A stretch of DNA of 28,569 bases from Apostichopus parvimensis (taxonomy: Eukaryota > Echinodermata > Holothuroidea > Aspidochirotida > Stichopodidae), in the NCBI GenBank assembly GCA_000934455.1, contig KN882692.1:66383-94951 (forward strand), written 5' to 3'. The position numbers and the translations under genes were made by a program. The notes beneath the pieces are model-generated. The model did no database searches. It saw only the letters and a program-made list of their open reading frames with translations, and was not told the DNA's origin. Each line of letters opens with the position of its first letter. Position 1 is the first letter of the stretch. Shown here piece after piece: positions 9,413 to 21,046 of the stretch.

Positions 9413-12400
9413 TGTTGAAAGAAGGTTATATTACCGTGATTAGCTACAGCTTTCATTACCTGGCTCTAGAAATACTCTCTTGGTGATAAACAATACGGTG
9501 GCTTACGTGGCTTCCAGGTGAATGGTAAGATGAGTGAGAGCTTACCATCATTGAGGATTCATAATGATAAATAGACAGGGCTGGAATCATCAAATAATGT
9601 ACAGGGATACATTCCTAGTGTAGGTTATTGCATTTTTTATAACTACGATATTTACAGTTTTGTAATAATATTTCAATATTGCAAATGGCTTGACTTTACT
9701 TGAAGGCTACGATATATCAATCAGTATAAAGTATGAACTATGTGTATATTCTTATGGTGTTGACCTCGTAATAAATCTTGTTATGGCATAACATGTTGAC
9801 CAGTCTAATCCTACTACAACAAACAAGTGACAATAGTATTCGTTGGTTGGATCATACTTTTCGAGATGACGGAATGAGTTGGAATTGTTGGTGTTATGCT
9901 TTTTCGTGTCCAAATAAAAAACAAACTGTTTTACACCATATTATTATTTATAGTATGTTAATGTTTATTTTATCGGAAGTTTTATGAAAGAAATTAGACG
10001 TTGAGATAAATGATGTTGCTCATGTTACAAAATCTTTGACCAGCTTGACCAAATTAAAATTTAATTATTGCACTTTTAATCCAGTTCTACTTTTTAATTT
10101 AATTTACAACAAGAAACCATGTTTGCCACAAATGTCCATGGCAACAGTAAAAGATCATGACGCTCATGAGTTATATTCCCGTGATCAGTTAAAGTCACTT
10201 TGATAGAACAATAGTGCATTGTTCATAACTAAATCAAGTAGAAGTTAGATACTATAGACTGCAAACATATCAAAATGAACATATGCCTCATTTATTCGAT
10301 GTTTCATTATATTGTTTTGTGTTTTATTCAATCTATCTACAGTGTCGGATTGTCTTATTGTCTGTGCAGACTTAAGAATTAACAGTTAAGCAATGAAATG
10401 AAATTCAGAAAGAGAGATTACTTAGAAGTTAATGTGAAACATTTCTCCGATACCTTTGTTTTCTTAAGCAAGTTATTTGCGAGAGGGGGTGAAGGGGTTG
10501 GGAGGAAGGAAAAAGAAAACATCCATTGCCTGGCATTGTTTGTTAATTCAAAGGTTCAGCTGGTTTAGCATTGTCGAGAAGTGTAAAGGGATATCTATAG
10601 TATTGACAAAAAAGTGTACCAATTTTATCAGACCGTTTCACATGCAATATAGATAACTACGATACGCAAATTGGATGTAACGTGAACGCTGCATGACTTA
10701 AAATATACAGTGAACGTACTTTTTCGTCAATTGGAGAAACATTAAAGGGTTGTAACCATCCATTCAATTATCATGTAGAAATAATGAGTCAGTCTATCAA
10801 TTGTAATCCGTTGACAAAAGAATGTTGGAATCAACCGGTAGGGAACTAATGAGTACGGGATACCACGGTTCAATACAACGCAAGGGGTCTATAGATCCAC
10901 GCTTCTGGGGCAGGCTGGAGAAGGAAAAGAGTAGATGAGCCAGTTGGCATGAGCCTAAGAACTTCAAGGGGCATATTCACTCTGGTAATGGCGAAGGGGG
11001 ACCTTTTGGTAAAGAATATTAATATTGTAAAGAGTGTCAATCCTTTGGCACAAATATCACTACCATATTGTAAAGTCTAGTCAGTCCGTGTTGGCCAAGA
11101 AATATATTTGGTCACCACAGTTCTGAGTTACAAACTGATCAATAGTAACTTACTGTCCTATGTTAATATATATTTACATAAAGTTTCTAGGTATTTCAGA
11201 ACAACAAAAGGGTGTACAACACCGATGGCAAGGACATAGCACAAAAAAATATATTTATACTTCAGAAAGCGAAAAAGGTAAGTTAAAAATATCAAAACAG
11301 TACAGTGAACTTGCAAACAAAACTGTGAACTTAGCATTCAATGCACACTGACTGATCTAGTGTATTAACGTACAGGGCTCAAGTAATACGCCATTGTGTG
11401 CAATACAATATGTAACTTTGAAACAACTACACGGGTAGTTCGCATCGTTTCCTGAGTATATCCGATAACCTTATCCATCCGGCAATCCTATATTATCACT
11501 TTATATAATATTTCATGATTAGTTTCGAAAATAGAAACCGGACACTTCCAAACATCATGTGATCAGATCTGAACAATCATACGAGTATAGCAAACATCCT
11601 GTATACCAAATTGTATGACCAGTACAATAAACTAACAAATACATAGAATTAAACCGGCGGTAATGATTAGCATGTAGAAAGTTGTGTATGTATTATGATA
11701 TGCCTAGATATGGTAAGCTATGGATGGCTAGACTTAACGATGATAACATTTGCGATAATGATAGACCTGGAATGTTATAAACTGCCAACTTCTTAATTCT
11801 GATATTTTCTGTAAGTCGACAAAACCAGTAAGAATATATGGAGACGATTCACTCCAAACTTTGCATACATAGTTACATTATGCAATGCTGAATAAACGAT
11901 TTGATGCCTTTCTATAGAACTGACTTCATAACATGTTGTGTTTTTATAATGATCAACTTTATTGTGTTACATGTGTACAGCAGTACAGCGATCGAAGAGA
12001 ATTATCAATCTATAGCCTGGAGTCTGCAGTCATAACTGACATTTAGTCTTACTAAAATGCACGTGATAGGAGGAGTTGCGGTAGTAACAAGTCGATTTTA
12101 AACACACTAAAAGTAATACAGCAACCAAGAAAACTAAGTAAACAAATATGTATTAATTAGTCGAGCCCATTGGTACAGTCGCGGAATCCCCAGATGAAAA
12201 AACAATTATGGCCCAAGGGTGGACTATGTGCAAACATTTTAAGGGAATAAATAACATTTGCAAGTAGGCCTTAAAACCCAGTCTTGCAAGTATGTGCTGA
12301 CGAGATTTCCAAACGTACTGAAATTTGCTTTGCCTCTACGGCTTCTACTCGCAGTGTGATAAACAAAACAAAAATCAACGGTTGGGGAGTTTGCCTACAA

Positions 12401-12455
12401 GTTAGGACGTCGCTGGGTTTATATTTCAACGCAGACGATCATTTTCTAAATAAAA
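9413..12455. other. AT-rich noncoding DNA up to the assembly gap
   Basis: Three kilobases with no recognisable gene. A small hairpin (ATGGTAAG at 9522 with CTTACCAT at 9541) and a G-rich patch near 10484-10505 were noted. Short frames such as 9778-9987 and 11160-11351 are low-complexity translations of AT-rich DNA. Confidence 0.5.
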
Positions 12456-12821
12456 NNNNNNNNNNNNNNNNNNNNNNNNNNNNNNNNNNNNNNNNNNNNN
12501 NNNNNNNNNNNNNNNNNNNNNNNNNNNNNNNNNNNNNNNNNNNNNNNNNNNNNNNNNNNNNNNNNNNNNNNNNNNNNNNNNNNNNNNNNNNNNNNNNNNN
12601 NNNNNNNNNNNNNNNNNNNNNNNNNNNNNNNNNNNNNNNNNNNNNNNNNNNNNNNNNNNNNNNNNNNNNNNNNNNNNNNNNNNNNNNNNNNNNNNNNNNN
12701 NNNNNNNNNNNNNNNNNNNNNNNNNNNNNNNNNNNNNNNNNNNNNNNNNNNNNNNNNNNNNNNNNNNNNNNNNNNNNNNNNNNNNNNNNNNNNNNNNNNN
12801 NNNNNNNNNNNNNNNNNNNNN
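12456..12821. other. Assembly gap (366 N)
   Basis: An uninterrupted run of N abuts the left edge of the satellite array. Its non-round length suggests a size estimated from read pairs. Open frames across it have no meaning. Confidence 0.99.
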
Positions 12822-13227
12822 TTGTCACACTGGACTAACACTTGTTAGGATTCCAGTATGTGTGCTATTGATAATAATCCTCTGCCAAATACAAATACCA
12901 AGGAATTAAATTAACAGCACTTAGGGTGACATCGCATCAAATAACACTTAGCGCGACATTGGTGATTTAATGTAAATTCGTTACACTGGACCGTTGTTAG
13001 TACTCCAGTATGGTTACTATTCGTAATAACCCCTTTGCAAGTACATATAGCAAATAATTTAGTTCACTAATTAATTAATTGCACATAAACATGTCGCCCT
13101 ATGTGAATTTAACTCTTTTCAAAACGCTTAGGGTGACAACGCATAAAACAACACTTAGGACGACATTGGCGATTTAGTTTCATTTCATCAACTGGACCAT
13201 TGTTAGTACTCCAGTATGGGTACTATC
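12822..13227. repeat. Satellite array (about 207-bp unit), left part
   Basis: Successive units are anchored on a TACTCCAGTATGG-like word at 12853, 13005 and 13211. The first unit is short (152 bp) because it lacks the TTAATTAATT...GTCGCCCTATGTG segment; the second is 206 bp. Each full unit contains TGTCGCCCTATGTG (for example 13092-13105), an inverted partner CTTAGGGTGACA (13127-13138) and a further direct CACTTAGGACGACA. The array continues after the LINE insertion at 13228-15537, and the gap on its left suggests more units are missing. Confidence 0.9.
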
Positions 13228-13284
13228 ATAATAATAATGTACATTTATACCGCGCCCCTATGACACAAGTGTCGTCAGAACCGC

Positions 13285-15518
13285 CTAACAAAGCAAAACA
13301 TTACATATTAAAGTGACAATTAAATAAGTAGGTTTTAGTTGACGTTGCAAGCTGGAAATGTTGCAAACATTCCTCAAAATAACAGGGAGAGCATTCCAGA
13401 GTGCTGGGGCAGCAATACTGAAAGCACGTTTTATTGTAAACAATTCCTTTACATATATGAACATACAGTAATAACTGGTTTGAACTTCTCGTAATTCGCA
13501 CATTTTCTTAATTTGTTAAGGACCTGACCATTTAATCTTGGGCTCCACCGTAAACACAGCGATTAGCCAAGGTTAAAATTTTAAAATTAATACGCGATTT
13601 AACCGGGAGCCAATGTAATTCCTTAAGTGTTGGAGTCACAGGATCATACCTGTTACAGCAGGTAATTATTTTAGAAGCCATGTTCTGGAATTTTTGAAGG
13701 CGATTTAAGGTATAAGCCGGCAGCCCAACAAATAAGGAATTGCAGAAATCTAGCCTAGAAGTAAAAAAGGCATGAACCAGAGTATCAGTGTCCGTCTTAG
13801 TAATATAAGAACGGATGGAGAGTATATTTATTAAGCTAATCTAACAAGACTTGATGACATTTGTGATGTGGGTATCATATACAAAATTGGAATAAATAAG
13901 GACACCAAGATTTCTGGCGTGATTTGAAGGACCAACTACTGTGCCACAAAGTGTAAGGGATATGTCATGCACAATATTTCGTCTGGATTTCGGAGAAAGA
14001 ACTAATAATTCAGTCTTATCTTTGTTAAGTTTAGGTCTATTCTGATCATCCAATTTCTGATATCAGAAAAAGTAGACTGCAGGAGATCAGTTTTGCAGGA
14101 TATATCAGAAGGATTGTCCAAATTAACAGTAGTTCAAATTTGGGTGTCATCGGCATATACATGGAAATCGACATTGGATATGCCATCAAGTAAATCACAC
14201 ATAAATGTTGTGTATAAAGAATAAAGTAGAGGGCCCAGAACATTGCCTTGTGGAACCCCATATCTCAAATCATAAAATAACTTAAAAATCAGAGTTAATG
14301 CAAACCTTGTGCGGTCTCTCATATAAGAATGAATCAGCTTCAGGGCACTACTACTGATTCCAAAGCAACGGCGATGTGTAGACGCCAGAACCCTATGACC
14401 AATGGTATCAAAGGCCGCACTTAAATCAAGTAACAGCATAAAAACAGAAAGGCCTTTAATTAGGGCCCTGAGTATACTATATGACATTTATAGCAGGCCA
14501 GTTTAAATGCTATGGAATTTCCTATAGGCTGATTGGTTTGAAGAGTAAGTATCAGTACACACTAGATGGTCGTGAATTCTAGAAGCTATAATTTTCTCAA
14601 AAAGCTTCGATTAAAAACTAAAGTTTGAAATAGGGTGATAGTTCTTAATTCATTTAAATTCGGACCATATTTCTTTAATGAAGGTTTAGCAATCGTCATT
14701 TTATAGCAATCGGGAAAAACGCATTGTCCAAGCAAAATTGAATAGTTTGACAAAGTAAGGCACAATAACTGGCATGCAACTTGCTAAAACGGACCAGAGG
14801 ATCAAATTGAGAAGTTTTGATTTGCAAATTTTTCAAAATTCCAGTTAACTCTTCCACTGATGATCAAGCTAGAACATATTGTCTTTTAAAGGAGGCATCA
14901 AACTCCTTACCGATAGAAGGTACCTAAGAAGGGGTACGATGATCAATTTCAATTCGAATTGAATCAATTTTTGTAGTGAAATAATCTCCAAAAATATCAG
15001 GAAGACGAGAGTAGTCAAGGCAAGTGGGATAAATGTTAGATCCCAACAAAGATGGCGACAATAACTTCTCAAGTGTATTGAATAACAATCTAAGATTTTC
15101 ACCATTTAGCCCAATTTGAGAAGAGTAATATTCGTGTTTAGCAGCAATAATTACGTTTTTAGAATTTTTTATATGATTTTAGTAGTTTATTTTGTCCTGA
15201 TCAGATCTAGATATATAAGATCTAGATCTTATATACTTTCGTTCAGCCTTTCTCTCTTGCATCATCGACAGCCTAATTAAACCAAGGTTCTCTACGATTC
15301 GATGTCACTCTAACCTTGACTTCAGGAGCATGGTCATCCAGTACAGCTTGCAGTACACGACGCACCTCACATGGTGCATTTGAAGTGTCGTATGGTATGC
15401 TGCTTAGCTTATAATGAACATCATCACCAAAAGTCTTGATATCGACATTCTTGACTTTCCTTATATGTTTGAATTTAGTATGTTGGATATCTCGGTGTTG
15501 ATGCTGAGCAAGAACCAC
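13285..15518 (-). pseudogene. Decayed reverse transcriptase of the CR1/L2-like LINE
   Basis: Minus-strand pieces run in order: the linker region (15518-15273) ending HAPEVKVRVTSNRREPWFN; a segment with DIFGDYFTTKIDSIRIEID (about 15010-14940); RT palm motif LLDLSAAFDTI with its catalytic Asp codon at 14425-14427; GVPQGNVLGPLLY (about 14260-14225); an intact YADD box (14146-14157); LNKDKTELLVLSPKSRR and LGVLIYSNF; and the C-terminal AFSIAAPALWNALP (13428-13385). The chain is broken by a stop six codons past YADD (14134-14136), stops near 14505-14487, a stop after EPWFN and several frameshifts. One of these, at about 14045-14052, looks like a 4-base loss. The catalytic residues survive but no full protein can be made. 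Confidence 0.88.
15212..15235. repeat. Perfect 24-bp palindrome inside the LINE
   Basis: The sequence is TATATAAGATCT followed by its exact inverse AGATCTTATATA. It sits where the LINE encodes a basic linker (ERKAERKY...RSDQDK). The second TCTAGATCT copy alongside suggests it arose from a short local duplication in this copy rather than being an ancestral feature. Confidence 0.85.
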
Positions 15519-15537
15519 AGAGGTGAGATAATAATCT

Positions 15538-16520
15538 CTTTACAAACATAAAGCAAAGAATTGAATTAATTTATTAATTCCATATATGCAGGTCGCCCTA
15601 TGTGAATTTAACTCTTTCCACATTACTTAAGGCGACATTTACGATGTTATGTAATTACATCACACTGGACCGTTATTAGGACTCCAGTAAGGGTTCTATT
15701 TATAATAATCCCTCTGCAAAATACATATAGCAAGGAATTTAATGAACTAATTAATTAATTCCACATATATATGTCACCCTATGTGAGTTTAACTCTTTCC
15801 ACAACACATGTGGCGATATAGGATGAAAACAACACTAACATTTGCAATTGCAAACATTGCAAACATTGCAAACATTGCATTGCAAAAATTGCAAACATTT
15901 GCAAAAAAACACACATTTGCAATTTAATGACCATTATATAGGACTCCAGTAAGGGTTCAATTTATACGAATCCCTTTGCAAAATATATATAGCAAGGAAT
16001 TTAATTAACTGATTGGATATTTCCACATATACATGTCACCCCTAATGTGAATTTAACCCTTTCCACAGCACTTAGGACGACATAGGATAAAAGAAACACT
16101 TAGGACGACATTTGCGATTAATGTAATTAAGTCATATTGGACCGTTGTTAGTACTCCAGTATGGGTTCTATTTATACTTATCACTTTGCAAAATACATAT
16201 AGCAAGGATTTGTATTAACTAATTAATTAATTACACATATACATGTCGCCCTATGTGAGTTTAGCTCTTTCCAAAACACTTAGGGCGACATAGGATAAAA
16301 AGAACGACATTAGTCATTGATCATTTAATGTAATTTCGTCATACTGGACCATTGTTAGGACTCCAGTATGGGCACTATTTATAATAATCCATAAGCAATA
16401 TACCTATTGCAAGGAATATATTAACTAATTAATTTATTACACATATACATGTCGCCCTATGAGTTTAGCTCTTTCCACAACACTTAGGGCGACATAGGAT
16501 AAAATAACACTTGAGAGACA
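15538..16520. repeat. Satellite array (about 207-bp unit), right part
   Basis: The first segment resumes the unit interrupted by the LINE. The anchor word CTCCAGTA then recurs with CCA at 15684, 15946, 16156 and 16363, giving periods of 262, 210 and 207 bp. The 262-bp unit is enlarged by a 9-bp microsatellite (15841-15910). Units share AATTAATTAATT, TGTCGCCCTATGTG (16244-16257), a 19-base spacer and CACTTAGGGCGACA (16277-16290), which pair as a stem with one mismatch. The last unit repeats the arrangement at 16450-16461 and 16481-16494 and then decays near 16520. No open frame is conserved among units, so this is noncoding satellite. Confidence 0.92.
15841..15910. repeat. TGCAAACAT microsatellite nested in a satellite unit
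   Basis: The 9-base word TGCAAACAT is repeated three times in a row near 15850-15880, then as degraded TGCAAAAAT and TTGCAAA forms. It probably grew from the CATTTGCGATTTAATG segment present at this place in other units. Confidence 0.85.
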
Positions 16521-19499
16521 TTCAAGTATTTCTATATAAAAATGCTTATTGTTAAATAATAGAATGTGTGCTTTCAGAGAATTTTATTTTATTATTTAAT
16601 TCGCTCCTCTATCCATTTTTGTTTTCAAATTTAGGCAAAAACGATCATACAATTTGTTACTACGTCATGTTCGCGCAAGCTACATTCGTGCAATTTCAGT
16701 GATAATATCTTAGCATATCCTTAGTCATGACATTATATTTTAAGTTCATACCTACTACACTTACCCATTAAACAAGATTCAAAGAACACAATTGTTTATA
16801 GAGGATATAGAATACTAGTATAGCAATTTAATAATAAAACTCCAGCACATGCGTGACTCTACAGGGCAAGAGCGCTTTATTTCACTTAAGATGATTCCAC
16901 TGATAAAAAAGACAATTAAAAGAGGGGTCACCGACCTAAAAATTACTGAAAAATGACTAAAGATACACTAATTATCTATTACCAATTACCAAAGATACAC
17001 TCATAATCCATCATAAATATTGTTCATTCAATAGGGGGAGGGGGGGGGTATTGAATTTGGTTACATGCCCAAAGTGACCTCAACGATGAAAAAATATTGA
17101 AACTCATGTAGATAATTGTTCTTGGTGTGTTCTCTATAAAAGTATATCAACTGTTATTCCAGCACCCACGCACAAGGTTTAATGTGAAATTAGAGTAGGT
17201 CACTTTTGCATATTTTAATGGAGCTATGTTATGTTTTTCAAAGGACTGCATTATCATGAGTAACAACTCATAACCCTCTCATTGCTTAAACAACCTTCTA
17301 GTCAACTGATGAAAAAAATCTCTTACTCCGATGTGCATGACATTTTGACCTCAGAAGGTTGCGTTTCGTTACAGAGTTATAAGAAGAAAAATATATCCCT
17401 CGGTGACACCCTAACCCTCCCACAAAGAACCAAAACAATTGGTTCCTTGAGTTTTGGTCCCTACATTTACTCAAAGATCCCATAAATTCCAAAAGTGATG
17501 TCCCCTAAGTTTAGCTTTTGGCCCACTCTGTCAAATATGCCAAGATATTTTTCAATGTAAATATGCAAGTTGCATGTTGGCATATAAGTTGATCTTTTTG
17601 CTTTGTCAATGATACGGCATTCTTTAGTAGTTAAGAAGCCAAATCATAGTACAATGTAACTATACGAGTATGAAGATAATGGCATCTAGCTTTATCCTGT
17701 GTGTTGTCGAAGCTACGAATTATCGCTTTTGCTATGTAAATGTGATTATATAATATTACCAGTATAAGCGTGACATGGTAATACAGGGTTGGGTTTAGTT
17801 GCACAAATCTAGCGACGTGCAAGTACTAAAATCGAAGGAAAAGAGTACTAATTTGTCAATGAGGACATACGTTATAATAGCCAGTATATTTTCCATCGTA
17901 CCGCAGTGGGTCGGATGTTGTTGCTTGTGGTCGCTGAGGACCTGAAAATATCAAATTTTAGAGAGGTCTCTTGAGTTGAACTTGTAAAGTGAGTGTAAAA
18001 AAAATCAGTCATTTTAGTGTGATACTTGTGTGACCCAATGAGAGCACCGATAAGTTTCACAGTACTTGCTGCGGCGAATCAGAGAGCATGAAAAAGATGT
18101 TTTATCAAATTCTTGCTGTTTATCTACCTTATCAGTTTACACAGTATAGTTACTGTATCTAATACGAGAATCGGGGGTTCGACCGTATTGCACATGCGTT
18201 ACCATTTTTTTGACTTTATGATCTATATGTCACTGTTTGATCTTGGTTCTTCTTTTTAAAAAGTGGTGACCAGAGCGTAGGCTACTGGCCCGTGGAAACC
18301 GTTTATGGAGTCGAAGGGAGCGCGGCTTAGAGGGTGGAGTTACGAGGGGTGCCTAAACTGACAAGCTTTCGTCTCTGATAAGAGAATGATCCGAAAACGG
18401 GCACCGTGGAAGCTTTGGATAAGTCTATTTTCCAGGAAAAGTTTTTAATCAGTGTGCCACACGTCGTTAGTAACAGTAGATTAATGATCAGTTCATTCAA
18501 AACTGCCAAATTTAGGGCCCTGCACGTGTCAGTTTACATGCTTAATCCAACCCTGATTTCTCAGAGTGTGTAAGTATGGAATAAAGGCAACATTCACTTA
18601 AGAGCAATGGTGATATTACATTTATTGAAACGTATTAAAAACAAAAAGGAGAGAATATAGGTAATGTAAAACAGGTCTACATTTATTTTGCCAACTAGTC
18701 GTATGTAAACACGTTTTGTTTGCTATGTGTGCTATGTTGTGCCAAGGGTGCATTCATCCTTGTGGAATTGAATCCGGTGTCCCATCATAAGTCACTGATC
18801 GTGGTCCAGAGGCGGAGCTCTCAGTTCTTTCCCAGGTGGCCAAGCCCCAATTCAAACATGTACATTTGGTGTTTAGGCCTATAGAAAATTAAAAATATAT
18901 ACATACATGACTTGCAGTAGCTGCAACACATTTTCTTAAACAGCTGATATTACAGCAGCAAATTGCAAATAATATTGAGTATATTGATAAAGAAACAATT
19001 TTTTCCAGAAGTGACCATCCCAGTACATTCTAGAACAGACTCGACTGAAATGGGCTCAAGTCTGAGTCTATCTTAGCCCAAGTCCAAGACCGTAGACCTT
19101 ACGCAGACAAGCAATTCAAGTCCACAGTCTGGCCTTGTGTACTCTTGCACCTGTGTTGTTAAAGATTTATATATAAAGGTGTGTAACTGAGAAACAGAAC
19201 ATGGTAAATAAGAGTTTCAACCACTTGTGTAATGTTCTACAAAATATAAACTTTAAAAAAGAACATGAACATGCCCTCAACAATAATAGGACAGTTATAT
19301 TATAAATGGCAGAGCCTGACAATTTCCAAGTAGCATACGAAACCTTTATATTAAGAAAACGTTCATGATTTTTCATACTGTGCTAATTTACTGATTTATA
19401 TGGAGGGGGGGGGGGTGTTGGGGTTAGGTCCATGTTTTTGTTGGACATTCAGGACTATGAAATAATTTCCTCCTTCGTAATTGCTTAAGACCATTATGA
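16521..19499. other. Noncoding AT-rich DNA with short homopolymer runs
   Basis: G runs occur at 17035-17048 and 19405-19415. Short frames at 17282-17485, 17872-18060 and 18327-18509 have no recognisable domain. A GC-richer patch lies near 18270-18440. A GGGGTTCGACC word at 18175-18185 resembles a polymerase III B box, but no tRNA fold or A box was found around it. Confidence 0.45.
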
Positions 19500-19735
19500 T
19501 ACACAATGTAAAAACAACACTTAGGTGATATTAATATTTGTTGTAACTTTATCAAAATAGGCTATTGTTAAGACAGCAGTCAGTTACCATATGATTTGTT
19601 TTCTGAGTAAATTACAAATACCAACGAATTTAATTAAGCTATTAAAACTATGCAATTTATGGTGACACGTACTTTTACAGCACTTGGTTCAACAATGGTG
19701 CATGAAATAATGCTTAAGTTGGGTGACATATATTC
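19500..19735. repeat. Solitary diverged unit of the 207-bp satellite
   Basis: In order this segment carries AAAAACAACACTTAGGTGA, a TAGGCTATTGTTA stretch in place of GGACCATTGTTA, AAATTACAAATACCAACGAA followed by TTTAATTAA, then ATGGTGACAC (where the array has GTCGCC), ACAGCACTTGG and finally AATGCTTAAGTTGGGTGACA. This is the same word order and spacing as the array units at 12822-16520, with heavy divergence and small indels. It lies about 3 kb beyond the array edge. Confidence 0.65.
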
Positions 19736-21046
19736 TATCCACAGACTATATGGGGCTTCATGATGTGGTAACAAGTGATGGGCTTGGAATAGTTGAGGAG
19801 CTTTACCTGTAGGTTAGTCCATGATGCTAGTACAGAGGAGTAATCAGTGACACATTCTGGATTACCTCCATTCTCTATAGATAACCTACCCAGGAAGGGG
19901 GTATGGGCAGGCATCATGCACCGTCACTTTACAAATTACCTACATTGGGTTTTAGCCTATTAATATATATCACAAGTTTTAATTCACTGATTTCTATGTG
20001 GTGAAACCACTCCTGAATGAACAATATGTACTTATATTGGGTAATGTGTACTTCCATACTATCAACTTTAATTGCATACCAACTGAGACAATGCTAACAG
20101 TTAAAATGTATTAAAAATAAGACCTTCACTAAAAAAAAATAATGATCATCTACTACCCACGACTGAAACAAATATAACAATTATGAATTAAAGTGTATGT
20201 GTTCTTCTGGAGATATAGTATTCAATTAGACTGCTTAGTGACACACTGATGCACACACACTTACACACATATATGCCCTACAGTATAGATTCCAATGCTT
20301 GCTTATGACAACTGAACCAGAACAGATTTTGTTTTGTTTAATTCATCTCATGACTAAACATAGCTTTCTGGATCGGGATCCAGCAATGAACTATATACAA
20401 GCAGTAATATAGTATACTAAACTGTTAACTTGAAAATGCAAAGGACGTATCTCTATTGGTTCCCAAACCAATAAGTCGCCCTGGACAATCCATTAACTCA
20501 TATCAAATTTATTTTTGATTTACAGTGCTTGGGTGCAATAAAGGAACCTTTAAAACATTCTCTAGGCTAAAGTAGAGAAGCAAATCGATTTGACTCAAAG
20601 CAAAATACAAATGTGCATATGCCCCTCCTCTAATTTGAAAATCCCTTCATGGAACTGTCCCTGTACACAGGTCACTACTTGGAACCTGAAGGGAATATAA
20701 TGATTTGACTCATTATACATTCGTAGCATGCATTAGCAGATTACCATTGAAGTGACCTGTTCCCCCCCCCCCCCACCCCCCTTACATCTCCACCAACAAA
20801 TGTTTGTGCCATTGAGACATTTTTGGAAATCTATTATAAACTGCATAACAAAGTGAATATAAAATTGTTATTATTTTTTGTTAGCCATGTATAGTGTTAT
20901 GCTGATATCAATATATATGGTATTACATCACGATACCAAAACTAACATAAACTTTCCTTACAAGATATGATTTTACAGTGCAATGAAAATGCAATGATAC
21001 ACTGTTTGAGATATACTGTATTTGTCACCTGATTAGGAACTCAGAG
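19736..21046. other. Noncoding, with a hairpin and a poly-C run
   Basis: A perfect 8-bp stem with 4-base loop, TATTGGTTCCCAAACCAATA, lies at 20454-20473. A run of 13 C's, an A and 6 more C's lies at 20762-20781. No gene was recognised. Confidence 0.5.

Larger units (their letters stand above)
13228..15537 (-). mobile_element. 5'-truncated CR1/L2-like LINE inserted in the satellite
   Basis: Reading the minus strand, the element starts at about 15537 inside the linker between endonuclease and reverse transcriptase. It runs through the RT and the C-terminal AFSIAAPALWNALP region and ends at 13228 with GTATAAATGTACATTATTAT, the (ATT)n-type 3' end typical of L2/CR1-like elements. Upstream of that end is a GACACTTGTGTC hairpin (13262-13273). 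The flanks are two halves of one satellite unit: ...GGGTACTAT on the left and ATAATAATCTCTTT on the right. The junctions share ATAATAAT (13228-13235 and 15538-15545). Most or all of the endonuclease domain is missing, a normal result of incomplete reverse transcription. Confidence 0.88.

Noticed and set aside
12284-12838. Long open frames on both strands across the N run
   Set aside because: They are open only because N codons cannot be stops; real sequence is present only at the ends.
14046-14261. Second minus-strand frame over the RT palm region
   Set aside because: It overlaps the frame carrying GVPQG and YADD and has no motif of its own.
12822-16520. CRISPR-like array
   Set aside because: The repeats are about 207 bp and contiguous with no unique spacers, and the DNA is eukaryotic; this is satellite.
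18170-18190. B-box-like GGGGTTCGACC suggesting a tRNA or tRNA-derived SINE
   Set aside because: No A box at the right distance, no cloverleaf stems and no tail repeat could be found.
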